Shown piece by piece: positions 22,666-34,039 of a stretch of 64,000 nucleotides of DNA (within the stretch, counting starts at the first letter, position 1; each line of letters begins with the position of its first letter). The notes beneath the pieces were generated by a model, which was given only the letters and a program-made list of their open reading frames with translations, made no database searches and was not told the origin of the DNA. A program made the translations under genes and the position numbers. This stretch comes from Streptomyces sp. F63 (GTDB lineage Bacteria; Actinomycetota; Actinomycetes; Streptomycetales; Streptomycetaceae): the NCBI RefSeq assembly GCF_018070345.1, contig NZ_JAGPXX010000004.1, positions 62,001 to 126,000 of the forward strand, read 5' to 3'.

Positions 22666-24243
22666 TCAGCCCTCCGCCGGCCGGCTCCCCTCCCCCGGCG
22701 CGGGCGGCGCACCGGATTCCGGCCGGTAGAGGCGTCCGATGACCTCGGGAAGCAGCCGTTCGGTGAGCCGCGGCGGCAGCGCCTGGAGAACGGCCAGGAC
22801 GGGCGCCATCCGCTCCGGAAGGGCGCCGTCCGCTCCGATGCCGGCCAGGGAGAGGGCCAGTGCCACCTCCTCGGGGCCGAGGGCGTCCGGGTCGAGGCCG
22901 GCCGCCGCCTCCGCGAGGGCCGGGCCGACCGTGGCGGGGCCCAGCGCCCGGGCCCGTTCCACGGCCTTCGCGAGATCGGCGAGCAGCAGCCGTACGGTCT
23001 CCTCCCCCGCCACGGCCGCCGTGACGGTGAGGTGGAGCGTGGCGGGGGAGCCGTCGAAGGCGGGCTGCGGCTGGAGGTACCAGCCCTCCGCCCGGATCTC
23101 GTCGGCCACCACGAAGACGTCCAGGGCGGCCGGGTCCTCGGAGGCGACCGCGATCAGGGAGGCCTCGGGGCGGCCGAGGACCCGGAGGCCGTCGAGGGCG
23201 CCGATCCCCGCGGTGAGGGCCGCCGTGGCCGCGTGCACGCGGCGGGAGAGCTCGGTGTAGCCGTCGGTCCCGATGTGTTCCAGCACGGCCCAGGCCGCGG
23301 CGAGCGGACCGGCGGACTTGGTGCCCTGGAGCGTGGCGTTGACCACCGGATAGCCGGGCCAGGAGGCGTGCGCGAACCAGCCGTGTCGGCGCAGCTCCGC
23401 GTCGCGGACGAGCAGCACGGAGGCGCCCTTGGCCGTGTAGCCGTACTTGTGCAGGTCCACGGAGAGCGAGGTGACCCCGGGGACGGAGAGGTCGAAGGCC
23501 GGCGGGTGCGGGACGCCGTCCGCGTACCGCAGATGGCCCAGGTACCAGCCGCCGATGCAGGCGTCGACATGGCAGAGCACGCCGCGGCGCTCCGCCTCGG
23601 CCGCCACCTCGGCCACCGGGTCGACGACCCCGTGGGCGTAGGACGGCGCCGAGACGACGACGAGGGCGGTGCGGGGGGTGATCGCCGCCGCGACGTCCTC
23701 CGGGCGGACCCGGTACGTCTCCGGGTCCACCGGTACGGAGACGGTCCGCAGCCCGAACAGGGCCGCGGCCTTGTGGAAGGCCGCGTGGACGGTGGTGGGC
23801 AGGACGAGTTCGGGAGCCGTCACACCGCGCGTGCGCCGGGCGTGCTCGCGGGCGGTGAGCACGGCGAGCAGGCAGCTCTCGGTGCCGCCGCTGGTGAACG
23901 TGCCGACGGTGTCCGGGCCGCCGCCCAGCAGCCGGGCGGCGCGGCCCACCACGGCGTTCTCCAGGGCGACGACGCTGGGGAAGGCCGTCATGTCGAGTCC
24001 GTTGACGCCCGCGAACCGCGCCTGCGCGGCGGCCGCGAGCTCTTCGACGCCGTCGAGGCCGGAGTCGTAGACGTACGCCATGGTGCGGCCGCCGTGCACG
24101 GGCAGGTCGGCTTCGCGCAGGGCGTCGAGCCGGTCGAGGATGCCGCGCGGGGCGGCGCCCCGGGCCGCGGGGCCGGTGTGCGGTGCGGGGCCGGCCGGGC
24201 TCTGGGGCCCGCCGGGGCCGGTGGAAGGGGTGGAGGCGGTCAT
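22666..24243 (-). CDS. PLP-dependent group II decarboxylase / sphingosine-phosphate-lyase-like enzyme
   Basis: A fold type I pyridoxal-phosphate enzyme of about 525 residues from ATG 24243 (GGAG upstream); the frame is open further upstream but without family character. Residues 1-35 are Pro/Gly-rich. Key motifs are TFTSGGTESCLLAV at 115-128, VLPTTVHAAFHKAA at 147-160, and CHVDACIGGWYLG at 224-236, where the Asp contacts the PLP ring. SVDLHKYGYTAKGAS at 261-275 carries the Schiff-base Lys266. The HKYGYTAKG form is typical of the sphingosine-1-phosphate lyase and archaeal MfnA-like branch. The substrate (an amino acid or a phosphoamino alcohol) cannot be read. Its neighbour on the same strand is a transporter gene. 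Confidence 0.85.
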   Translation of the reverse strand: MTASTPSTGPGGPQSPAGPAPHTGPAARGAAPRGILDRLDALREADLPVHGGRTMAYVYDSGLDGVEELAAAAQARFAGVNGLDMTAFPSVVALENAVVGRAARLLGGGPDTVGTFTSGGTESCLLAVLTAREHARRTRGVTAPELVLPTTVHAAFHKAAALFGLRTVSVPVDPETYRVRPEDVAAAITPRTALVVVSAPSYAHGVVDPVAEVAAEAERRGVLCHVDACIGGWYLGHLRYADGVPHPPAFDLSVPGVTSLSVDLHKYGYTAKGASVLLVRDAELRRHGWFAHASWPGYPVVNATLQGTKSAGPLAAAWAVLEHIGTDGYTELSRRVHAATAALTAGIGALDGLRVLGRPEASLIAVASEDPAALDVFVVADEIRAEGWYLQPQPAFDGSPATLHLTVTAAVAGEETVRLLLADLAKAVERARALGPATVGPALAEAAAGLDPDALGPEEVALALSLAGIGADGALPERMAPVLAVLQALPPRLTERLLPEVIGRLYRPESGAPPAPGEGSRPAEG

Positions 24244-24337
24244 GGGGACTCCGTCGCGTCGGGGGATGGGGGGGCCGGTGGCCGGGGACGGGGCGACGGC
24301 CGGTGCCCGGGGGCGGTGGGCCGCCCGGCCGTCACGG

Positions 24338-25960
24338 TCATCCGGAAGGGCCCGCCGGGGGGCCCGCTCCAGTGTGTTCGCCGCCGCTCGGCTCACCGGG
24401 ACAACCTCCGCTCCCACGGGGCGACTCGGGGGCGGGGGACGGGCCGTGCGGGCCGTGCGCGGACCCCGGCCCCGGCATCGAGGGGGACACCGTTCCGGGT
24501 ACCGGCGCGGGTACGGGCACCGCTGCCGGCTCCGCCGCCGCGTCGCGAAGGGCGCCCAGCTTCTCCTCCGTCAGGTCGTAGCGGGCGAGCAGCGGCAGAC
24601 TGAGCAGCAGGAGCAGGGCGGGGAGGGCGCCGAAGCCGGTGACGATCGCGGTGAGCGCGGAACCGGGCTGGGCCACCCGGTGCCCGGCACCGGAGGAGAC
24701 GAAGCCGCCCGCCGCCAGGACGAGTCCGTAGAGCCCGGGGCCGACGGCGAGGCCCAGGGTCTCCCCCGCCGTCCAGAGGCCGGTGAAGAGGCCCGCCCGG
24801 CGGCGTCCGCTGGTGAAGGCGTCGGCGGCGATGGCGTCGCCCAGCATGGCCAGCGGCAGCATCTGCATGCCCGCGTAGCCGGCTCCGGCGAGGGCCACGG
24901 CCGCGTAGACCGCCCCGCCGGGCAGTTCGCGGGCGAAGGCGGCCGTCGCGGCCCCGGCCAGGAAGCAGCCGGAGGCGGCGAGGGCCGCGGAGCGCTTGCC
25001 GGTGCGGCGGCCCACGGCCAGCCAGAGCGGCATCGCGAGCAGCGAGGGCAGGATGAGGCAGGCGAAGAGGACGCTGGTGGCGGAGGGCCGGTGCAGGATG
25101 TACGTGGCGAAGTACTGGGTGCCGGCCAGCATCAGGCCCGTCGCGGCGGCCTGGGTGACGAAGGCGGCGAGCAGCCAGGTGAAGGGCCGGTTGCCGCGGG
25201 CCGCCCTGAGCTGCGCCGGGAGGCCGGGTTCGCTCGTCACACGCAGCACGGCGGGCGCACGCGCCGTCGCGGCGAAGGCGGCCAGCATCCCGGCGCAGAG
25301 CAGGGCGCCGATGACGGCGCCCATCAGCCGGTAGCCGCCGGGCGAGCCGTGGTCGTCGCCGGAGGCCCCGGCCAGCAGCGGCGCCAGCGCGCCGGAGAGC
25401 AGGATGGCCGCGCCGAGGAAGGCGACCCGCCAGCTCATCACGCGGGCGCGCTCGTCGGGGTCCGCGGTGAGTTCGGCGGGCAGGGCCACGTACGGGACCT
25501 GGAAGCAGGCGTATCCGGTGGCGGTCAGCAGGAAGAGCACGGCCACGTACGCCGCGGCCCAGCCGCGCTCCAGGTCCGGGGCGGCGAACATCGCGGCGAA
25601 GCAGAGCGGCATGGTGAGCGCGCCCAGCAGCATCCAGGGGCGGCGCGGGCCCCAGCGGTGCGCGGTGCGGTCGGAGAGGCTGCCGATCCACGGGTTGAGC
25701 AGGACGTCCCACGCCTTGGGGAGGAAGACGAGGAGTCCCGCGAGGCCGGCGGTGACGCCGAGGATGTCGGTGAGGTAGTAGAGCAGCAGCAGGCCCGGAA
25801 CGGTGCCGAAGGTTCCGGTGGCGAAGGACCCGAGGCCGTAGCCGATCCTGACCCGGGCGGCCAGCGGGCCGTCGCCTGCGGCCGGTCCGCTCCTCCGCGC
25901 GGGACGGCCTGCGCCGGTGGCCGCCACCGGGGCAGGGTTGTCGTGATCATGATCGGGCAT
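24338..25960 (-). CDS. GPH-type (MelB-like) MFS transporter
   Basis: A 540-residue integral membrane protein from ATG 25960 with about 12 transmembrane segments. It belongs to the glycoside-pentoside-hexuronide:cation symporter group. PKAWDVLLNPWIGSLSDRT at 81-99 carries the conserved Asp and Asn of the MelB cation site, and GPRRPWMLLGALTMPLCF follows. A second half begins near 270 (RPFTWLLAAFVTQAAATGL). The last 80 residues are a Pro/Gly/Ser tail, unusual for the family. The gene ends 94 bases before the PLP-enzyme start on the same strand, so they probably form one transcript and the transporter may import the enzyme's substrate or export its product. Confidence 0.85.
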   Translation of the reverse strand: MPDHDHDNPAPVAATGAGRPARRSGPAAGDGPLAARVRIGYGLGSFATGTFGTVPGLLLLYYLTDILGVTAGLAGLLVFLPKAWDVLLNPWIGSLSDRTAHRWGPRRPWMLLGALTMPLCFAAMFAAPDLERGWAAAYVAVLFLLTATGYACFQVPYVALPAELTADPDERARVMSWRVAFLGAAILLSGALAPLLAGASGDDHGSPGGYRLMGAVIGALLCAGMLAAFAATARAPAVLRVTSEPGLPAQLRAARGNRPFTWLLAAFVTQAAATGLMLAGTQYFATYILHRPSATSVLFACLILPSLLAMPLWLAVGRRTGKRSAALAASGCFLAGAATAAFARELPGGAVYAAVALAGAGYAGMQMLPLAMLGDAIAADAFTSGRRRAGLFTGLWTAGETLGLAVGPGLYGLVLAAGGFVSSGAGHRVAQPGSALTAIVTGFGALPALLLLLSLPLLARYDLTEEKLGALRDAAAEPAAVPVPAPVPGTVSPSMPGPGSAHGPHGPSPAPESPRGSGGCPGEPSGGEHTGAGPPAGPSG

Positions 25961-26036
25961 GCGGTGAACCTAGAACACGTCACAGAAACGCACCAGGCCC
26001 GCGGCGGAAGTCCGTGCGGATTCCCGCCGCGGGCCC

Positions 26037-26126
26037 GGTGCGGTCCTGCGGACCCGGTGCGGTCCTGCGGACCCGGTGCGGTCCTGCGGTCCCGCTGCGG
26101 TCCGGCGGTCCCGCTGCGGTCCGGCG
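26037..26126. repeat. 19-bp tandem repeat array
   Basis: Nearly five consecutive 19-base units start at 26037, 26056, 26075, 26094 and 26113 (the last partial). The first is GGTGCGGTCCTGCGGACCC; the later ones drift to GCTGCGGTCCGGCGGTCCC. Early units contain the inverted repeat GGTCCTGCGGACC, so each can form a small hairpin. The array fills most of the spacer between nusB and the transporter gene. Confidence 0.85.
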
Positions 26127-26192
26127 CCGTACGCGGCCGCGAGCGGCGTTCGCGCGGGCCGGACGCCCGGCCCGGGGGCCGGAGAGCCGGGG

Positions 26193-26621
26193 CTAGGCCC
26201 GGCGGAGCCCCGGCTTCAGCTCCTTGAAACGGCCCAGCAGACCATTGACGAAGGACGGCGAGTCGTCGGTGGAGAACTCCTTGGCGAGCTGCACCACCTC
26301 GTCGATGACCACCGCGTCCGGTGTGTCGTCCTCCCAGATCAGCTCGTACGCGCCCAGCCGCAGCAGGCAGCGGTCGACGACGGGCATCCGGTCGAGGGTC
26401 CAGCCGACGGAGTAGGTGCCGATCAGCTCGTCGATGTGACGGGCGTGCTCGGCGTATCCCTCGACCAGTTGCAGGGTGTACTCGTTGACCGGCGGCTGCC
26501 GGTCGTCGGTCCGGGCGAGCCGCAGCCAGTCCGCGAGCACCGTGCGCACGGGCACCCCGCGCTGGTCGGACTCGAAGAGGATCTGGAAGGCACGCTTGCG
26601 GGCCTTGGTGCGGGCAGCCAC
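26193..26621 (-). CDS. nusB: transcription antitermination factor NusB
   Basis: Part of the rRNA antitermination complex; binds boxA RNA with NusE (S10). The protein is 142 residues from the start at 26621 (MAARTKARKRAFQILFESDQR), an all-helical NusB fold. ARKRAFQILFE and LDRMPVVDRCLLRLGAYEL, followed by VVIDEVVQLAKEFSTDDSPSFVNGLL, are hallmark segments. It begins two bases after the efp stop, so the two are translationally coupled. It is the last gene of the long minus-strand series starting near 40 kb. In other streptomycetes it follows bldD closely; here it is separated by two accessory genes and a repeat array. Confidence 0.95.
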   Translation of the reverse strand: MAARTKARKRAFQILFESDQRGVPVRTVLADWLRLARTDDRQPPVNEYTLQLVEGYAEHARHIDELIGTYSVGWTLDRMPVVDRCLLRLGAYELIWEDDTPDAVVIDEVVQLAKEFSTDDSPSFVNGLLGRFKELKPGLRRA

Positions 26622-26623
26622 GG

Positions 26624-27190
26624 TCAGCCCGTCACCCGGCCGAGGTACTCACCGGAGCGCGTGTCGACCTTGATCTTCTCGCCGCTGGTGATGAAGAGCG
26701 GCACGCCGATCTCGTAACCCGTCTCCAGCCTGGCGGGCTTGGAGCCGCCGGTGGAGCGGTCGCCCTGCACGCCCGGCTCGGTGTACTCGATCGTCAGCTC
26801 GACGGCGGCGGGCAGCTCGATGTAGAGCGGGTTGCCCTCGTACATCGCCACGACCGCCTCGAAGCCCTCCAGGAGGTAGTTGGCGGCGTCGCCGACCGTC
26901 GCCGGGGAGATGTAGATCTGGTCGAAGGTCTCCGAGTCCATGAAGACGAAGTCGTCGCCGTCCTTGTACGAGAACTGCATCCCGCGCTTGTCGACGCTGG
27001 CCGTCTCGACCTTCACCCCGGCGTTGAAGGTCTTGTCGACCGTCTTGCCGGAGAGCACGTTCTTCAGCTTGGTGCGGACGAAGGCGGGGCCCTTGCCGGG
27101 CTTGACGTGCTGGAACTCGACGACGGACCAGAGCTGGCCGCCTTCGAGCTTGAGCACCATGCCGTTCTTGAGGTCGTTCGTGGATGCCAC
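26624..27190 (-). CDS. efp: translation elongation factor P
   Basis: Binds between the P and E sites of the ribosome and relieves stalling at consecutive prolines, which is relevant here given the many Pro-rich proteins encoded in this window. The protein is 188 residues from GTG 27190 ([19 protein letters not shown]), with AGGAGA nine bases upstream; a much longer upstream frame is an artefact. Domain I carries the loop KPGKGPAF with Lys33 at the site that is modified in many bacteria. Domains II and III are OB folds ([29 protein letters not shown]). No EpmA-type modification genes are seen in the window. Confidence 0.96.
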   Translation of the reverse strand: MASTNDLKNGMVLKLEGGQLWSVVEFQHVKPGKGPAFVRTKLKNVLSGKTVDKTFNAGVKVETASVDKRGMQFSYKDGDDFVFMDSETFDQIYISPATVGDAANYLLEGFEAVVAMYEGNPLYIELPAAVELTIEYTEPGVQGDRSTGGSKPARLETGYEIGVPLFITSGEKIKVDTRSGEYLGRVTG

Positions 27191-27296
27191 GGTTGCGGTG
27201 TCTCCTGGACTGAAGCTGATGGAACCAAGGGCGTTGCGCAGGCTACAGCGGCCACGGCACCGGCGGCGAATACGAACGCGCGGCCACCGGGCACGA

Positions 27297-28421
27297 CTAC
27301 AAAGCGAGCAGTTCCTTGGTCGTGATGGTGAGTAGCTCGGGTCCGCCGTCCGCCTCGGGACGGACGACGAGCGTGTCGTCGATCCGGACACCGCCCCGGC
27401 CCGGGAGGTGAACCCCCGGTCCGACGGTGACCGGCACACAAGCGTCCAGTTTACCCATGGCGGTCGGGGACAGTTCGGGGTCCTCGTGGATTTCCAGCCC
27501 CACCCCGTGTCCCGTCCACCGCGGCTGCCCGCCGCCGTGTCCCGCCGCGTCCAGGATCTGCCGGGCAGCCCGGTCCACCTCCCGGTACTCCACGGTGGGC
27601 GCCAGGGCCTCCCGGCCCGCCCGCTGCGCCGCGAACACCACCTCGTACAGCTCGATCTGCCAGCGGGCCGGCGAGGTGCCGATGACGAAGGTGCGCCCCA
27701 GCTCGCAGTGGTAGCCCCGGTACTCGGCACCCAGGCAGACGCTGAGGAAGTCACCCTCCTCCACCCGCCGGTCCGACGGGGAGTGGCCGGGGACACCGGA
27801 GTTGGGGCCGGTGCCGACCGAGGTGGGGAAGGCCGGCCCGTCCGCACCGTGGTCGACGAGGCGGCGCTCCAGCTCCAGCGCCAGATGGCGTTCGGTGCGG
27901 CCGACGAGGATCGACTCCAGCAGCTCGCCCAGGGCCTGGTCGGCGATCTCCGACGCGATCCGCAGGGAGGCGATCTCCTCCTCGTCCTTCACCAGCCGCT
28001 GCTGCTCGACGGCGCGGGCCAGGTCGGTGAGGCGCACGTGCGGGGCGGCCGCGCCGAGGGCCCGGTGCCGGGTGACGGAGAGGTCGTGCTCCTCGACGGC
28101 CAGCAGCTCCGCGCCCGCCGAGGCGGCGAGGCCGGCGGCGGCCGCGGCCGAGTCCGCGGTGCCCGCGGGCAGCACCCGCACCCGCAGATCACCGGCCACC
28201 TGCCCTTCGGCGAGGTCTCCGGCCGGCGGGCGCGGGCAGAGGAGGACGTCGCCGACCGGGCCGCCCGGGCCGCCGGGCCCGAGCAGCAGGGCGCCGCCGG
28301 CCGGTGCCGCGCCGGCGAGATAACGGATGTTGGCGGGGCGCGAGACGAGGACGGCAGCCTCACCGGCTGCCGCGCACCGGTCGCGCAGCTGTGAGCGGCG
28401 GGACGCGTGCACCTCTGACAT
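27297..28421 (-). CDS. M24 (PepQ/aminopeptidase P-like) homologue with degenerate metal site
   Basis: A 374-residue protein with the pita-bread fold of proline-specific metallopeptidases. It has an N-terminal creatinase-like domain ([15 protein letters not shown]) and a C-terminal M24 domain from about 140. In active members five residues bind two metals. Here the first Asp (DFGA) is Cys ([11 protein letters not shown]), the second (SDMTRTF) is Glu (CELGRTF), His is kept ([11 protein letters not shown]), the first Glu (EPGVY) is Gly ([10 protein letters not shown]) and the last is Asp (RIDDTLVV). It is therefore probably not a functional peptidase. It lies directly upstream of efp, the usual partner of this gene in actinobacteria, so it may have kept a structural or regulatory role. 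Confidence 0.9.
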   Translation of the reverse strand: MSEVHASRRSQLRDRCAAAGEAAVLVSRPANIRYLAGAAPAGGALLLGPGGPGGPVGDVLLCPRPPAGDLAEGQVAGDLRVRVLPAGTADSAAAAAGLAASAGAELLAVEEHDLSVTRHRALGAAAPHVRLTDLARAVEQQRLVKDEEEIASLRIASEIADQALGELLESILVGRTERHLALELERRLVDHGADGPAFPTSVGTGPNSGVPGHSPSDRRVEEGDFLSVCLGAEYRGYHCELGRTFVIGTSPARWQIELYEVVFAAQRAGREALAPTVEYREVDRAARQILDAAGHGGGQPRWTGHGVGLEIHEDPELSPTAMGKLDACVPVTVGPGVHLPGRGGVRIDDTLVVRPEADGGPELLTITTKELLAL

Positions 28422-28498
28422 GTTCCGACCTTATGGGCGCGTCCCGGGCCCGGCCCCCCGAACGCGTCCGGACGGGGGGCCGGCCCCGGGGCGGGGTG

Positions 28499-29554
28499 TC
28501 AGAACTGCGGCGGGCTGGCCAGGCTGCGGCTGATGGCGTCGTCCAGGGCCCGGGCCGTGGTCGCCACGTCGTACTGCGAGTTGTCGATGATCGGCAGCCC
28601 GGAGCCGTACCAGCCCGCCATCCGGCCGTGGATACGGGCGACCTCCTCGTCGGTCAGCCGGCGGGTGCCGCTGCGGGCGGCGTTCCGCTCCAGGACGATC
28701 TCCAGCCCGGGCAGCAGCACCACCGGCACCAGTCCCGGCCCGACATGGCGTTTCCAGCCGCCGAGGCCGACGGCCGGGCGGTCCGGGAAGACGGCGTCGT
28801 CGAGGATGCAGGAGATGCCGTTGGCCAGGAAGTTGCGGGCCGCGAAACCGCAGGTGCGGCGGGCCAGCCGGTACTGCGCCTCGGAGTGGTCGTTCCAGCC
28901 CGAGCGCGGATCGGCGAAGCCGGAGCGGACCCATTCGCGGACGTCGTCCAGGCTGATGTGCGCGGTCGGCACCCGCCGGCTGTCCGCCCAGTGCCGGGCG
29001 ACCGTCGTCTTGCCCGCTCCGGCCGGTCCTATCAGCAGCACCGCGACGGCGGCGTGCGCCGCGTCGGATGCCGCCGCGCCCGGCGCGGCACCGGGCGCGG
29101 GCACGGGGGCCCCGGCGGGCAGCCGCAGAAGCCCGGTGGCGTCCCCGTGCTGCGGCTGGGCGTGGTGCCCCTGCTGCCCCGGAGCGCCGTGCCGGCCGGG
29201 AGACGGGGCCTGGTGCGGCGGCGGGCCGGCCGGCCGCGGATACGGCGGGGCGGGTGGTGCGGGCTGCCGGTGCGGCGGGCCGGGCGGCGGCGGCTGGTGC
29301 GGTGGGCCCGGCTGGTCCGGCTGCGGCTGGTGCGGCTGGTGCGGCTGGTGCGGGCCCGGCGGCGGCCCCGGCGGGGCGGGCTGCGGGCGGTGGCCCGGCG
29401 GCACCGGTCCGGGCGGGCCCGGCGGCACCGGGGCCCCGCCGTGCGGCGCGGGACCGCGCTGGTGCCCCGGATGGCCCGGGGGGCCTCCCTGCGCCCAGGA
29501 GGGGTGGGCGGGGCCGTGGGGTGGTGGCAGCGGAGCCCCCGTCGCGTGCTGCAT
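28499..29554 (-). CDS. P-loop kinase-like ATPase with long proline-rich N-terminus
   Basis: The protein is 351 residues from ATG 29554. Residues 1-165 are low complexity, dominated by Pro, His, Gln and Gly, with repeats such as HQPHQPHQPQPDQ and PPGPP. Residues 170-351 form an AAA_33/zeta-like nucleoside kinase domain: Walker A GPAGAGKTT at 176-184, TAHISLDDVREWVRSGF with the base Asp pair near 205, and ARNFLANGISCILDDAVFPDR (a Walker B-like strand). An Arg-containing RNAARSGTRRLTDEEVARIH segment completes it. Likely a small-molecule or RNA kinase; the substrate is unknown. It lies between aroQ and the M24 homologue, on the same strand as both. Confidence 0.8.
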   Translation of the reverse strand: MQHATGAPLPPPHGPAHPSWAQGGPPGHPGHQRGPAPHGGAPVPPGPPGPVPPGHRPQPAPPGPPPGPHQPHQPHQPQPDQPGPPHQPPPPGPPHRQPAPPAPPYPRPAGPPPHQAPSPGRHGAPGQQGHHAQPQHGDATGLLRLPAGAPVPAPGAAPGAAASDAAHAAVAVLLIGPAGAGKTTVARHWADSRRVPTAHISLDDVREWVRSGFADPRSGWNDHSEAQYRLARRTCGFAARNFLANGISCILDDAVFPDRPAVGLGGWKRHVGPGLVPVVLLPGLEIVLERNAARSGTRRLTDEEVARIHGRMAGWYGSGLPIIDNSQYDVATTARALDDAISRSLASPPQF

Positions 29555-29682
29555 CCGCTGAGTCTCCGTCTCGTGCGGGCGGACTGGCCGGTGTTCGACG
29601 CGTTCGTGCGGCCGAACGCCACCGAACGGTACCGTCCCCGGCCGTATCCGCAGAACGGCCGGGGTCGGCGGAACGTGCCCGG

Positions 29683-32955
<3,273 letters not shown>

Positions 32956-33086
32956 CGGTGCTCCTCATGCTCGCGCCCTGGTGTGTGCGGCGGCACGGCC
33001 GGGTGCGCGGCCCCGGCCCGCCGCCGTCGATCCTGCCATGCCGGGGGCGGCGGACCGGGCGCCGGTCCGCCAAACGGACAGCCGTT

Positions 33087-34037
33087 TCAGCTCGTGGTAC
33101 GAGCGGGGCCGGTGGAGCGGGCGGCGAGCGCGGCCTCCCCGGCGGCGCGCATGGCCGCCAGCGGCGCCGGGGCGCGGCCCGTCATCAGCTCCACCTGGAG
33201 CACGGCCTGGTGGACGAGGAGGTCGAGACCGCCGACGACGGCCCCGCCGCGCGCGGACCAGGCCGCGGCGAGCCGGGTCGGCCACGGATCGTAGAGCACG
33301 TCGAACAGGGTGCCCGGATGCTCCGGCACGGCCGCGGCGAGGTGGTCGGTGGCACCGGCCGGGGTGGTGGCGACGACCAGCGGGGCGTCGAACGCCCCGG
33401 CGGCGGCGTCCCAGCCCGCGGTGGTCACGGGGACGCCCAGCCGCTCGCCCCAGCCGCGCATCTCGGCCGCCCGGCTCTCGCTGCGGACGTACACCGTGAC
33501 CTCGCCGGAGCAGATCCGGGAGAGCGCGGCGAGGGCGGAGGAGGCGGTGGCCCCGGCGCCGAGGATCGCGGCCCGCGCGACCCGTCCGGCGCCGCGCTCG
33601 CGGAGCGCCGCGACGATGCCGGGGATGTCGGTGTTCTCCCCGGCGCGGCCTCCGCCGGCGGTGAACACGACCGTGTTGACGGCCTCCACCGAGGCGGCCG
33701 TGTCGCTGATCCGGTCCAGCAGCGGGATGACGGCGCGTTTGAGCGGCATGGTCAGCGACAGGCCCGCCCAGGAGGCGTCCAGACCGCCGAGGAAGGCCGG
33801 GAGGGCGGCCTCGTCCACCGCGAAGCGGTCGTAGCGCCAGCCGTCCAGGCCGAGGGCGGCGTACGCGGCCCGGTGCAGCACCGGGGAGAGCGAGTGCTCG
33901 ATGGGCAGGCCCAGGACGGCGGCGCGGCGCCCGCTCCCGGCGGGGCCGCCGGGAGCGGGCGGCGGCGCGGCGGTCGCCGCGGGGTCCGCCGCCGGGGGTG
34001 TCGCCGGGGGTGTCGCCGGGGGTGTCGCTGCGCTCAT
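33087..34037 (-). CDS. aroE: shikimate dehydrogenase
   Basis: NADPH-dependent reduction of 3-dehydroshikimate to shikimate. The protein is 316 residues from the start at 34037. Residues 1-37 are a low-complexity Ala/Pro extension encoded by a 12-base tandem repeat; the real domain begins at RRAAVLGLPIEHSLSPVLHR. The catalytic Lys lies in SLTMPLKRAVIP and the catalytic Asp in GENTDIPGI. The nucleotide-binding AILGAGATASSALAALS follows. The start may lie later than annotated because the repeat region adds nothing recognisable. Its end is 131 bases from aroC; it begins two bases after the mltG stop. Confidence 0.92.
   Translation of the reverse strand: MSAATPPATPPATPPAADPAATAAPPPAPGGPAGSGRRAAVLGLPIEHSLSPVLHRAAYAALGLDGWRYDRFAVDEAALPAFLGGLDASWAGLSLTMPLKRAVIPLLDRISDTAASVEAVNTVVFTAGGGRAGENTDIPGIVAALRERGAGRVARAAILGAGATASSALAALSRICSGEVTVYVRSESRAAEMRGWGERLGVPVTTAGWDAAAGAFDAPLVVATTPAGATDHLAAAVPEHPGTLFDVLYDPWPTRLAAAWSARGGAVVGGLDLLVHQAVLQVELMTGRAPAPLAAMRAAGEAALAARSTGPARTTS
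33994..34029. repeat. three tandem 12-bp units in the aroE 5' end
   Basis: GGGGGTGTCGCC occurs at 33994 and 34006, and as GGGGGTGTCGCT at 34018, without gaps. On the minus strand they encode repeated Thr-Pro-Pro-Ala directly after the aroE start. In-frame length changes here would alter only the disordered N-terminus. Confidence 0.85.
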
Positions 34038-34039
34038 CC

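Noticed and set aside
23669..25960. Integrated mobile element carrying the PLP enzyme and transporter
   Set aside because: No integrase, transposase, attachment-site repeats or composition change was seen; only the position suggests an insertion.
26037..26126. CRISPR-like repeat array
   Set aside because: The 19-base units are directly contiguous with no spacers and no cas genes nearby.
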